The translations under genes and the position numbers were made by a program. The notes under the pieces are model-generated. The model was not told the DNA's origin, ran no database searches, and saw only the letters and a program-made list of their open reading frames with translations. 64,000 bases of DNA, from assembly GCA_051747965.1 (NCBI GenBank), contig JBNJGS010000001.1, positions 1 to 64,000 of the forward strand, written 5' to 3'. This document shows, one piece after another, positions 1 to 9,430 of the stretch. Each line of letters opens with the position of its first letter. The first letter of the stretch is position 1. The DNA comes from JAQIBY01 sp051747965. Its GTDB lineage: Bacteria > Bacteroidota > Bacteroidia > Bacteroidales > ML635J-15.

Positions 1-3000
1 CATTAACAGGTCTGTGTCATTATAAACTCCTACAAGATTCCGGTCGTCATCATACGCAAAAAACCAGTCACTGTAACCATCTCCCTGAATCTGGTTGAGA
101 TTGTTTGCATAAAGATTTACCATGGGCTCCGGAAAATCTGTAATTTCGGGGACCACTTTCCTTTGTATCCCTGTAATGATACCATTTTGTATTTCCACAG
201 TTTCGCTGGCGATGATGCTATCCTGGTTTTCGTGTGTTATGCTTGTGAGTGTGTTGTCATTGTTGTATTGATAGGTTGATTGCACCCCGTTACTCAGGCT
301 TTCGGACAGCAGCATCCCGGCAGGATCAAAATCATAGCCGATGGAAACATCATCCCAGTCAATTTGAGTTATTCTGTTTCGCTCATCCGTTGTATTGTTC
401 ACGGTAAAACCATCGGAATACTGTACAGAGATCACATTCCCATTGGGATCGTGATCAAAATTCACTGTTTTACCATCGGGATAGGTAATGCCGGTAACAA
501 AACCGCGGGTATTTCTGGCATAAGTCGTTGTCCCTGACGAATCTGTCATGCTAACAATCTGAGCATTGCTGTCATAGGCAAAAGATGCAATGAGGTTGTC
601 ATCCAGGTATCTTTCCGATACATTATCATTGCTGTTGTAAGAAATCCCAAGCACTTGATTTCTGGCGTTCGTTAATAAACTCAGCCGGTTTTGTTCATCG
701 TAAGCAAGCTGTCTGCTTTTGCCTTCGGCATCGGTAATGCTTTCCAGTTTTTGATTGCTGTTGTAATTAAACTCCGTGAGATTTCCCTTTTTATCCGTTA
801 CTTTAGTTAACAAGCCATGTGGGTCATAAGCATAAGCAATGCTTCCATCTGCATCCTCGATTCCGGTAAGTTGCCCCTTGTGGTTGTATTTTAGAATTTT
901 TTGCAATCCAAAAGGGGTTTCAAAAGAGCTGACAAACCCGGCCTCGTCATAATTCCAGCTGGAGGAATACCCTGCAGGCCAGTCTTTTTGCAGTACCCTG
1001 TGTGTGGCATCCCGCACAAGTGTTGTGCTGTTTCCGTTTTCATCGGTGATGCCGTTTTGTGAACAGCAATCATACGAAAAGGATTGGGTGCTGCCATCGG
1101 GCAATGTTAAGCTCAGCATGCGGCCGTTGTTATCAAACTCCATGCTATACATATTGCCGTTAAAATCGGTGTAAGCAATTGGAGTCAGGCCGTGGACATC
1201 AAACACGATCTGCATCAGGTTGCCATCGGGATCTGTGAAAGTTTCCAGATTGCCATGCGCATCATAAGCAAACTGATAAGCATCTCCCTCCGGTGTTGTG
1301 AATGTAGCCAGTGCTCCGTTGGCATTGTAGGCAAATGCATTTTGTTCCCCTCCGGGTAAAGTCACGCCGGTGAGCTGGTTGTAGCTGTTGTATGTTTTGG
1401 TAAAAAGAGGGGCATCATTGGCATCAAGCTCCTGAAGCAGCTTGTGCTGATCGTCGTACACAAATTTTCGTACTGACCCGATGCTTTTACAGATTTCCGT
1501 GAGATTATTTGCTGTATCCCATGAAAATGCAAGCCAGGCGTCATTGTCTATGTTGAGAGAATCTACAAGTCCGTTTTCATCATAAAAATATTCGGTTATT
1601 TCGTTCTCTTCATTGACAAGTGATTCTATTCTTGCTGTTTGCGTATTTATTATCAACGATTTAACTTTCCCGTCGGGATAGGTAAAGCTGTTCAGCAAGT
1701 GCATTGAATCCAGTGCGGAGGAAAAGAGTTCTGTCTGCCGGCCTTCGGGATCGGTAACAAGCGTCAGGAAACCCGTGGTGTCTGTGCTAGTACTGTCCGT
1801 ATCATAATGGTAAACAAAGTCGGTTTGCTTTCCTTCGGTGTTGATGAAGGAAATGTTCCCAACACTGTCATAGGCATAGCTTGTCATCAGGCCGGCAAAA
1901 TCCACCGAGCTGACCAATTGTTTGTTGTCGTTATAATTAAACTGTGCTGTACGCCCATCCGGAGCTGACAATGAATCGCACAACAAGGCATCGTTGTAGG
2001 TAAAGCTGTATTCCCTTCCCGCTGCATCAGTAATTAACACAGGCAGGTCATATACATTGTAAGAAACAAACAGTTTTTTCCCATATGCGTCCTCCATGGA
2101 ATGCAGGCGGAAATTGCCATTTTCTGCCGGTTCAAAATCCAGCAAACGATAGCCTTCGCCTTCTTCAAGCTGCCATGCATTACCTGTCCAGTAGAGACTG
2201 AGGTTTTTATTGTTTATGCACGGCAACACGAATGGTGCAGCCGATGTATCCACGCTGTTTCCGGCAGTGAAAACAAAGTGGGCGCTTGTACCGGTATTCA
2301 GCAAAACTGCACTGTCAAGCTGAACCAGTTCATATTCGTACTCAAAGCGGCGGTGTTTTCCAAACATCCGGGGCATGGTATCGCTTGCCCTGTTGAAATT
2401 AAACGCAAGGTTGATCTCCGGGCCCAGTCCTTTTTTGGTGAAAATCACATCCCTGAAAAAGGGTTTCATGTTGAGCGGGCTGACAAACCAGGAAGGCATT
2501 CCCATAAAGCTGCAGCTCCCCGGCTGGCTGTTGAGCAAAAGGTCATTTGATCCGGCTGTCTGACCAGGCAGACCATTATCCAGTTCATCTTCGAGCAAAT
2601 CATAGGAATCCGAATTCATTAATTCATCAAGGCTCGAAAATGAACCGGAGGCCATCAGGCTTGCAATCAAATCCATATTTTCGGGAGAAACGGGCAGGTC
2701 AGCAATTTCATCCGGTGGTTGCACGGTGTGATTAATGGCCTCAGACAAACTGCGCCGGGCAAACCCATCTGTAAAACCGGCATACACATAATTGCCTGCA
2801 ATTTTAACGGAGCTGACACCTGCACTGCCTAAGGTATCCGGAGCACCGGAAAAACGAAACCAGGTATCCCCATTGTCCAGCGAATAATAAATATACCCCA
2901 GATGCTCATCATTGACAGCAAACATATATGGCATGCGTTTGTCCACAAGCCTGGGACCCAGGTAATCGGGATCATGCGGATACCAGCCATCGGGCTGCAT

Positions 3001-3783
3001 CCATACATCCGTATCATAATAGTATGCATCATATTGCTGTTGCGTCCATTCACCGGCTGCAAATCCGTATTTATATCTTGTCCCGTTATAAATAATGAAT
3101 AGTTCTTCTGCTGTGGAATTCAATGCAGCGTAATTTGCAGGATCAAGGCTGTCTCCTATGGGTAATCCGGAATTACGCTTGTCCCATGTATTTCCACCAT
3201 CTGAAGACTTAAAAAAACCAACTTCCCCTATGTAGGCACAGATATTTCCATCGTGTTCTGATAGTAAAGAACAACCAGCAATGTTAGCCTGATATGTAAT
3301 GCCTTCCGTATCCACAGGAAGTGCTTCAAATGATTCGCCTCCGTCAGTTGACCTGTACAATGGACTTTCCATTGTGGAAGTCCAGTTGACCATGACGTAT
3401 ATGGCAGTATCTGTAAGCAACATATCCTGGGGAAGCGTTGTCAGGTAATAATTCAATTGTGTCCATGTTTGGGCATAATCCGTTGACAAGAACAATCCTG
3501 TTTGACCGTTGTATGTACCTGAGAGCAGAACTCTGTTATCCTGTACCTTAAAAGATTTAGCATAGGAAAACCCGGGCACAGTCTCCCAACTTGTACCATG
3601 TGTATCAGAGTAAATAAAAATATCGGAACCATATTCAATCGCGTACCAGGTATCATCAATGGTTTCGAGGTTAACAATTCGTGAACGGGAGCTGATGATT
3701 TCCCACTGGGCGTATGCATGAAGCGACGACAGGCACAGAAAAATCAGCAAGAAGCCGGTAAATTTACGAGACAGAGTTTTCAT
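1..3783 (-). CDS. RHS/YD-repeat secreted protein with BNR-like N-terminus (partial)
   Basis: The frame is open from an ATG at 3783 to the window edge (1261 codons, no stop), so the C-terminus is missing. Residues 1-25 are a signal peptide ending AYAQ. Residues about 30-345 resemble sortilin/BNR beta-propeller repeats, with recurring motifs such as YRSTDGGESF, FKSSDGGNTW and YSLDNGDTW. Around residues 430-470 comes a segment with GMPSWFVSPLNMKPFFRDV, typical of the entry to RHS proteins in Bacteroidota. From about residue 545 onward there are many tandem YD repeats (for example FAYNANGALATF, FAYDAHGNLETF, YAYDPHGLLTKV). RHS shells usually enclose a C-terminal toxin or variable domain; that part is outside the window. 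It is divergent from the sigma-factor operon. Whether it is a toxin, adhesin or wall protein cannot be decided here. Confidence 0.88.
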   Translation of the reverse strand, partial: MKTLSRKFTGFLLIFLCLSSLHAYAQWEIISSRSRIVNLETIDDTWYAIEYGSDIFIYSDTHGTSWETVPGFSYAKSFKVQDNRVLLSGTYNGQTGLFLSTDYAQTWTQLNYYLTTLPQDMLLTDTAIYVMVNWTSTMESPLYRSTDGGESFEALPVDTEGITYQANIAGCSLLSEHDGNICAYIGEVGFFKSSDGGNTWDKRNSGLPIGDSLDPANYAALNSTAEELFIIYNGTRYKYGFAAGEWTQQQYDAYYYDTDVWMQPDGWYPHDPDYLGPRLVDKRMPYMFAVNDEHLGYIYYSLDNGDTWFRFSGAPDTLGSAGVSSVKIAGNYVYAGFTDGFARRSLSEAINHTVQPPDEIADLPVSPENMDLIASLMASGSFSSLDELMNSDSYDLLEDELDNGLPGQTAGSNDLLLNSQPGSCSFMGMPSWFVSPLNMKPFFRDVIFTKKGLGPEINLAFNFNRASDTMPRMFGKHRRFEYEYELVQLDSAVLLNTGTSAHFVFTAGNSVDTSAAPFVLPCINNKNLSLYWTGNAWQLEEGEGYRLLDFEPAENGNFRLHSMEDAYGKKLFVSYNVYDLPVLITDAAGREYSFTYNDALLCDSLSAPDGRTAQFNYNDNKQLVSSVDFAGLMTSYAYDSVGNISFINTEGKQTDFVYHYDTDSTSTDTTGFLTLVTDPEGRQTELFSSALDSMHLLNSFTYPDGKVKSLIINTQTARIESLVNEENEITEYFYDENGLVDSLNIDNDAWLAFSWDTANNLTEICKSIGSVRKFVYDDQHKLLQELDANDAPLFTKTYNSYNQLTGVTLPGGEQNAFAYNANGALATFTTPEGDAYQFAYDAHGNLETFTDPDGNLMQIVFDVHGLTPIAYTDFNGNMYSMEFDNNGRMLSLTLPDGSTQSFSYDCCSQNGITDENGNSTTLVRDATHRVLQKDWPAGYSSSWNYDEAGFVSSFETPFGLQKILKYNHKGQLTGIEDADGSIAYAYDPHGLLTKVTDKKGNLTEFNYNSNQKLESITDAEGKSRQLAYDEQNRLSLLTNARNQVLGISYNSNDNVSERYLDDNLIASFAYDSNAQIVSMTDSSGTTTYARNTRGFVTGITYPDGKTVNFDHDPNGNVISVQYSDGFTVNNTTDERNRITQIDWDDVSIGYDFDPAGMLLSESLSNGVQSTYQYNNDNTLTSITHENQDSIIASETVEIQNGIITGIQRKVVPEITDFPEPMVNLYANNLNQIQGDGYSDWFFAYDDDRNLVGVYNDTDLLM

Positions 3784-4172
3784 TATGATAGGATTTGGTT
3801 CCAAAAGATAGAGATAAAAACAATGTACTCCTCCTATTATTATACATATCCAAACTAAATTTAACTGTAACAGTCAATAAATCATGAGCTACTATATTTT
3901 CGCAAAACAATTAAAAATCATAGATTTCACAGGATAACCAATCCACTAAAGCTCAAAAAGTCAGGATTTTCATAAAAATCCATAGTATTCAATCTGCAAA
4001 CACATCATGAATCGTCGGATTTTAAAATGTTCTGATGCATACTATCTGCAAAAAGAAAAACCGTATATCCATCATGATAAGTCGCATATTTTTGTATTTT
4101 TAATAACTTTAACCAAAGTTTAAGATTTTTACATGCAGCGCCTGAAAAGGGCAAAGCGTTTAGATAAAAAAT
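3784..4172. other. Divergent intergenic region, AT-rich
   Basis: This 389-base stretch separates the RHS gene from the sigma-factor operon. I see no ORF, RNA gene or strong hairpin. A -7 type element TATTTTTG lies at 4087-4094 on the plus strand and fits the Bacteroidota TAnnTTTG consensus, but no TTTG box sits 19-20 bases upstream, so it is a weak promoter candidate for the sigma gene. Confidence 0.4.
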
Positions 4173-4721
4173 ATGGCCTTCTCAGATATTGATTCACATA
4201 TAATAGAAGCATGTAAGCGTAAAGAAAAAGCGGCACAGAAGGAGCTTTACGAACATTATGTTTCATATGTGTATGGCATTGCACTGCGCTATGCGAAGAA
4301 CACGCAGGATGCTGAAGATCTGATGCAGGATGCTTTTGTAAAGATTTTAAAAAATATCAAACGCTATCAGGATTATGGAAGTTTCACGGGATGGTTAACA
4401 CGCATTGCGATCAATACAGCCATCAGTTATTACAGGAAAAAAGCAAGGCAAATGACCAGTCCGGACAGTGAGGCTGTAGGCAGGGAGGCAGATGAGCCAT
4501 TTTATGTTGACAATTATGTGTTTGCCAAAGACATTGTTGAGGCCATCAAAAGTCTGCCTGATGGTTACCGTTTGGTTTTTAATTTATATGCTGTTGAAGG
4601 TTATGATCACAATGAGATCAGTAAAATGCTTGATATTGCCCCGAGCTCGAGCCGTTCCCAGTATTTCAGGGCAAGGAAAATGTTACAAAAGAAACTGGAA
4701 AGCACATACCAGCGAGTCTGA
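4173..4721 (+). CDS. ECF RNA polymerase sigma factor (possible Das-like)
   Basis: A 182-residue sigma-70 family protein of extracytoplasmic-function type. Region 2 lies at about residues 20-90 (YAKNTQDAEDLMQDAFVKIL, then FTGWLTRIAINTAISYYRKK). Region 4 lies at about 125-178 (SLPDGYRLVFNLYAVEGYDHNEISKML, then SRSQYFRARKML). It should direct RNA polymerase to a dedicated promoter set. The stop is followed six bases later by the membrane protein at 4728, the expected place for its anti-sigma factor, and two T9SS cargo genes follow in the same operon. Family assignment is secure; the regulon is not visible from the window. Confidence 0.93.
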   Translation: MAFSDIDSHIIEACKRKEKAAQKELYEHYVSYVYGIALRYAKNTQDAEDLMQDAFVKILKNIKRYQDYGSFTGWLTRIAINTAISYYRKKARQMTSPDSEAVGREADEPFYVDNYVFAKDIVEAIKSLPDGYRLVFNLYAVEGYDHNEISKMLDIAPSSSRSQYFRARKMLQKKLESTYQRV

Positions 4722-4727
4722 TATTAT

Positions 4728-6311
4728 ATGACGGATAAAAAGAACATACAGGAAGTCTTGAATGCCTATCAACCGACACCTCCGAAAGGTGGCTGGGAGG
4801 GAGTGCAATCCCGCATGGCATCGCAATCCGGTAAGGATGTGGACGATGTTTTATCCGATTTTCAGGCAAAACCGGGTGGCAATCATTGGAAAGCCATAAA
4901 CAAGAGGTTGGTATGGAACAGATTTCTCACTTTCAGATCAGGACATTTTAATATTTTCTACCTTGCTGTGGTTTTATTGATTATCTCGGGCAGTGTTGTC
5001 ATGTCTGTTAATCAGGAAGAAGAAAAGCAATACAATCCGGAAGATATATTTCTTTCTGATGATGTGGCCGAAAAACCCGGCAGAACAGAACTTCAGTCTG
5101 CAGGGAACAAAACAGCAAAGAACACCAGTTCAGGTAATTCATCACCTGTTCTCAAAAAAATCCCGCACATACCACAAACACAAAACAGGCAGGAATCTCC
5201 CACAGAAAATATAAGCAGTCCCTCTTCAGGCAACAATACAGCAAGAGGTGCAGCTACGGATAAGCATGCTTTATCAGAAAATAAAAAGCCAGACGACAAC
5301 CCTGTCAGCAAAGCTCCGGCAAATTCTCAGGCGCAGGAGGAAAACATCGAATCCTTTCATGCAAAGATTGATATTGTATACATGCCACGATTGGATTTGA
5401 TTGCACTGACAAAATCTTTACCCGCCGTGCAAAATCATTTGGAATTCAGGGTTTCGGATACTCTGGGCTACAATTACAAAGATGAGCCCATAGTTAAGGA
5501 ATCCCCAATGACCGGAATCAGTTTTTCATATGCCGGTATGTATCATATTAATACCTGGGAACACACTGGTGATGGTGATTTTCTCATACCCGGCTCCGAT
5601 GTAACACAAAGGATGAATGAGAATGAAAGTGCCGTATACTCTCACGGACTGGATCTGAATTTTCATTATCTGGAAGATCATTTTGCTGCGTCAACAGGCA
5701 TTGGCATACACCAGCTAAATTCAGATTTTACAGGGGAAATACCGGTTACAATGGTTGATACTTCAGAGACATATCAGTATTATGAAAATGGAGAATACCA
5801 GTATGACACTACCTGGTACCTCAATCTGGACACTTTGTTTATTACAGGGGACAGTGTATTTTCACCTTATGTTGACTCAAGCTATAGCAGCTTCACGGAC
5901 AGTAGTCTGGTACAAGTGTATGATACTACCAGGGAGATGAGATTGGTACAACAAAGCAACCGCATCCGATATGTCAATATACCATTGTGGGTGGGATATC
6001 GCGAACAAGGAGGCAGATGGGAATATCAGGTTCAGGCAGGTATCATTGCAAGCATACCAACAGAGCATCAATATACCTGGTATGATCCGGGAACAGGTGA
6101 ATTTGTTTACAATTCAGAAGCTCCGTTCAGAAAAACGGTCTTCACCCTGGCAGCACGAACATATATTGGAGGAAAAATCAATAAACACTGGATGCTTGGC
6201 GTGGAACCTGCCTATTATTACAGACTGGGCTCCCTGTTTGATGAATCATATGGCCTCAGCGCAGGGCAGCATATTTTCAGCCTTGGCCTGAGGATACAAT
6301 ATCAGTTCTGA
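4728..6311 (+). CDS. Predicted dual membrane-spanning anti-sigma factor (Dma-like)
   Basis: A 527-residue protein with no cleavable signal peptide. Residues 1-70 are cytosolic and contain two copies of a short motif (AYQPTPPKGGWEGVQSRM and DFQAKPGGNHWKAINKRL). Residues about 74-94 form one hydrophobic helix. Residues about 95-210 are a low-complexity S/N/T/P/K-rich linker. Residues about 255-527 look like an outer-membrane beta-barrel ending in an aromatic residue (IQYQF). This order matches the Dma anti-sigma architecture known from Bacteroides, in which one chain crosses both membranes and controls a neighbouring ECF factor. The gene follows the sigma gene by six bases and overlaps the next gene by one base (TGATG). 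The architecture is seen; the anti-sigma role is inferred. Confidence 0.68.
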   Translation: MTDKKNIQEVLNAYQPTPPKGGWEGVQSRMASQSGKDVDDVLSDFQAKPGGNHWKAINKRLVWNRFLTFRSGHFNIFYLAVVLLIISGSVVMSVNQEEEKQYNPEDIFLSDDVAEKPGRTELQSAGNKTAKNTSSGNSSPVLKKIPHIPQTQNRQESPTENISSPSSGNNTARGAATDKHALSENKKPDDNPVSKAPANSQAQEENIESFHAKIDIVYMPRLDLIALTKSLPAVQNHLEFRVSDTLGYNYKDEPIVKESPMTGISFSYAGMYHINTWEHTGDGDFLIPGSDVTQRMNENESAVYSHGLDLNFHYLEDHFAASTGIGIHQLNSDFTGEIPVTMVDTSETYQYYENGEYQYDTTWYLNLDTLFITGDSVFSPYVDSSYSSFTDSSLVQVYDTTREMRLVQQSNRIRYVNIPLWVGYREQGGRWEYQVQAGIIASIPTEHQYTWYDPGTGEFVYNSEAPFRKTVFTLAARTYIGGKINKHWMLGVEPAYYYRLGSLFDESYGLSAGQHIFSLGLRIQYQF

Positions 6312-9300
6312 TGTATAAAATGAGCGGCATAGCATTTTGCATTTTCTGGCTTTTGGGTTCACAGCTGATGGCTCAGGAATGCAATGCTTCTTTCTATTCA
6401 GAGCAGGACAGTTCCGACATCAACACTTTTCATTTTTACAACACCTCGAATTCCAACATCAATGCCGGGGCAGGATATTTCTGGGATATGGACGACGGCA
6501 CCACCTATCAGACTGAAAATGTCTCTCACCAGTTTGCCACCCCCGGCACATGGAATGTCAGCCTGAGCATGCAGGTTCCAATATGTACCGGTACCATAGA
6601 AGCAATTGCAGAGGGAGGTAATCCACCTTACAGTTTTGTATGGAGCAATGGCTACACGGAAGAATCCGACAGCCTGAGTATTCAGGACAGTCTTTGTCCC
6701 GGAAATTATCAGGTAAGCATAACAGACATGCTGGGAGACAGCATTGTCATAAGCATAGAGCTTGAGGACATGACCGGAAATATTCTTCAACTGACCCTTA
6801 ACTATGAGAACTGTTTATCTGAATTTCCGGATTCATGCACAGGTAATATAGATGCCAGTGTTAGCGGAGGCGCACCACCCTACACGTACAACTGGAATAC
6901 AGGTTCTGATAATCCGGAGATTACCGATTTGTGTCCGGGCAACTATATCATTACCGTATGTGATGCAAATGATACGTGCATCATTGATTCTATTGACTTG
7001 CCTGTATATGAATGCAGTGTCACGGATTACAGGTCTGTTTCCGGTGATGCAGTCTGTGACGGCTATATAGAATTCAGTGTTAATGGTGGAGAGGAACCGT
7101 ACACATATACCTGGAATCCGGGAGTCAATCATACAGATGCCACCTACACAAGTGAGTCAGGCAATGACTTATGCGCAGGGAGCTATATCATCACAGTAAT
7201 GGACGCCACAGGGAGTATTTGTACGGATAGTGCAGAGCTGAATCCTTTGGATTTTTATTTTTCAGTAACAGATACACCGGCCAATGGCAACTGTAACGGA
7301 CAGATAATTGCAAATCCTGTTTATGGTACACCACCATATACTTACAATTGGTCAAACGGCGAAACCGACAGTATCAATGAGGGCATTTGCAGCGGCTGGT
7401 ATTACTGCACAATCTGTGACAGTGAGTTGGTCTGCAAAGAGGACAGCATAGAAATAAGCAAGCTGGCTTTGAGCAGCAATATCAACTGGCGTGGACCCTC
7501 GGGGCCGGCAGCCTGTGACGGATATATCCATACCTACATCAACGGAGGAATTCCACCCTATAGTTTTTCATGGGAGCCGGAAACAGAAAGTCTGGAAGGT
7601 TACAATTTTTCTTTGCTGAACAATTTGTGCAGCGGAACATACATTTTAACCACCTGCGATTCGGAAGGCACCTGCATTACTGATACCATTAACCTCAACG
7701 ATAAGCCATTCAATGTGGACATCACCCCCATCCACCCAAATCAGGGCATATGCAACGGAAAAATTCATGTTTCAGCCACCGGAGCTTCTCCTCCTTACAA
7801 TTTTGTATGGTCAAATGGTGATGAATGTCTTTATCAGACTTCCTGCAGCATAATTGATCTATGCGCCGGGGTATATTATGTCACCATTTCGGATTTTGAA
7901 AACAACACGGTATATGATTCGGTGGAGCTAAGCTCACTGCCAGGCGGTCCGGAAATTACAGATATAAGCCGGAGTTTACCTTCACCGCCAGACGCATGCA
8001 ATGCATCAGCTGTAGTGGAGGCTGTGGGCCAGGAGCCTTTGAGTTTTACCTGGAGCACTGATTCCTGGCAGGAAAGCAACATCAGTGGTATTGAAAATCA
8101 ATGTGCCGGCACATATTACTTTACCGTCTGTGATGTCAACAATCTGTGTATACAGGATTCCGTTCAACTATTTGAGCTTTCTGCGCACATCGAAAACCTA
8201 CAGCATCCCTACAATGAAAACTGTAACGGCAGCATAGAAATCATGCCGGATGGAGGATATCCTCCCTGTCAGGTAAACTGGCAGGATGGTCATGAAGGCA
8301 ACAGCATCAGCGACCTTTGTCCTGGCTGGCAGTATTATCAGGTTACTGACAATTTCGGAAATACTTATCAGGACTCAGTGCAATTGATTAATCAGAGCAT
8401 TGCTCCACTTGTGAGCAATCACAACATTGTACAGACGGCCATAATCAACAACCACTGTCAGAATGAAATCAGTCATGATATTACCTCCAACTGGCATACA
8501 AGCATCAGAGGCATGGTATATCTGGGAGATACTCCATTACCAAATGGTGTGGTGATTTTGTTTTCAAAGGAAGAGGAAAAATATACTGCCCGGCAGCTAA
8601 GCAGGGTAAACAACGGCCATTATCAGTTTCAGGAGCTTGGCCTTCCTTCATATGCAGCCTTTGCCATTCCTGTCCTCACCTCAGGTCTGGAATACTTTCC
8701 CGTGTATTATCCCACCTATTTCGGAAATGTCCCAAACTGGGAAGATGCTCAGTTTATCAGTTTGTCCGATACAGCACCCAAAGACATCCATTTGTACAAA
8801 ACAGAAGAAATACAACATGGTCAGAAAATGATCAGCGGGCAGCTTGTATATCAGACCAATACAGGATTTGAAGAAAATATATTTTTACAGGACTGGTATA
8901 ATTTTGATCCTCCGGGCATACCTGAAACCGGCCTGGCCAGACACATTCCTGTCTATTTAATGACAGAAAATTTTACTTATCTGAAACAAAGTCTGACGGA
9001 TCATCAGGGCAAATTTGAGTTCCGGCATCTAGCAGAGGGAGATTACAGGCTGCATTTTGAAAAACCGGGCAAGGATTGTATTTACAGCACACACGCAGCT
9101 GGCGATAGTCTGACAGACCTGGTTTACATCATGGATGACAAGCAGATCAGATTGCTCACTACAGGAGTTGAAGAGGCTGACAAAAGAAGGTCCATGCTTT
9201 TATTTCCCAATCCTGTATATGATGAATGCAAAGTGAACTTTCCTGAACCGGTGGGGGGAAACATCCGTATAAATATATACAATGAATCAGGAATGATGGT

Positions 9301-9430
9301 TTTTCAAAAGAAAATAAAAAGGCCGGAACAGGTTATGAAACTGGATTTATCAGATCTGAGTCCCGGATTTTTCACCATTATGATACAAAGCCCGGATGAG
9401 GTTTTCAGACATAAGTTCATCAAAAAATGA
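6311..9430 (+). CDS. T9SS type A cargo protein with PKD and SprB-like repeats
   Basis: A 1039-residue secreted protein. A signal peptide covers residues 1-22 (ending LMAQ). A PKD-like module follows at about 25-95, then eight cysteine-flanked SprB-like repeats of roughly 80 residues to about residue 700, each with a core such as GGxPPYxFxWSNG. Two carboxypeptidase-regulatory-like beta domains follow (RGMVYLGDTPLPNGVVIL and GKFEFRHLAEGDYRLHF). The last ~80 residues are a type A sorting domain (LLFPNPVYDECKVNF to the lysine-rich end), so export by the T9SS and surface attachment or release are expected. It overlaps both neighbours, by one base upstream and four downstream, which indicates translational coupling with the sigma/anti-sigma pair. 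The ligand is unknown. Confidence 0.85.
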   Translation: MYKMSGIAFCIFWLLGSQLMAQECNASFYSEQDSSDINTFHFYNTSNSNINAGAGYFWDMDDGTTYQTENVSHQFATPGTWNVSLSMQVPICTGTIEAIAEGGNPPYSFVWSNGYTEESDSLSIQDSLCPGNYQVSITDMLGDSIVISIELEDMTGNILQLTLNYENCLSEFPDSCTGNIDASVSGGAPPYTYNWNTGSDNPEITDLCPGNYIITVCDANDTCIIDSIDLPVYECSVTDYRSVSGDAVCDGYIEFSVNGGEEPYTYTWNPGVNHTDATYTSESGNDLCAGSYIITVMDATGSICTDSAELNPLDFYFSVTDTPANGNCNGQIIANPVYGTPPYTYNWSNGETDSINEGICSGWYYCTICDSELVCKEDSIEISKLALSSNINWRGPSGPAACDGYIHTYINGGIPPYSFSWEPETESLEGYNFSLLNNLCSGTYILTTCDSEGTCITDTINLNDKPFNVDITPIHPNQGICNGKIHVSATGASPPYNFVWSNGDECLYQTSCSIIDLCAGVYYVTISDFENNTVYDSVELSSLPGGPEITDISRSLPSPPDACNASAVVEAVGQEPLSFTWSTDSWQESNISGIENQCAGTYYFTVCDVNNLCIQDSVQLFELSAHIENLQHPYNENCNGSIEIMPDGGYPPCQVNWQDGHEGNSISDLCPGWQYYQVTDNFGNTYQDSVQLINQSIAPLVSNHNIVQTAIINNHCQNEISHDITSNWHTSIRGMVYLGDTPLPNGVVILFSKEEEKYTARQLSRVNNGHYQFQELGLPSYAAFAIPVLTSGLEYFPVYYPTYFGNVPNWEDAQFISLSDTAPKDIHLYKTEEIQHGQKMISGQLVYQTNTGFEENIFLQDWYNFDPPGIPETGLARHIPVYLMTENFTYLKQSLTDHQGKFEFRHLAEGDYRLHFEKPGKDCIYSTHAAGDSLTDLVYIMDDKQIRLLTTGVEEADKRRSMLLFPNPVYDECKVNFPEPVGGNIRINIYNESGMMVFQKKIKRPEQVMKLDLSDLSPGFFTIMIQSPDEVFRHKFIKK

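Noticed and set aside
2101..2550. A 149-codon plus-strand ORF inside the RHS gene
   Set aside because: The minus-strand frame is open over 1261 codons with clear YD repeats and an RHS entry motif, so this is a shadow.
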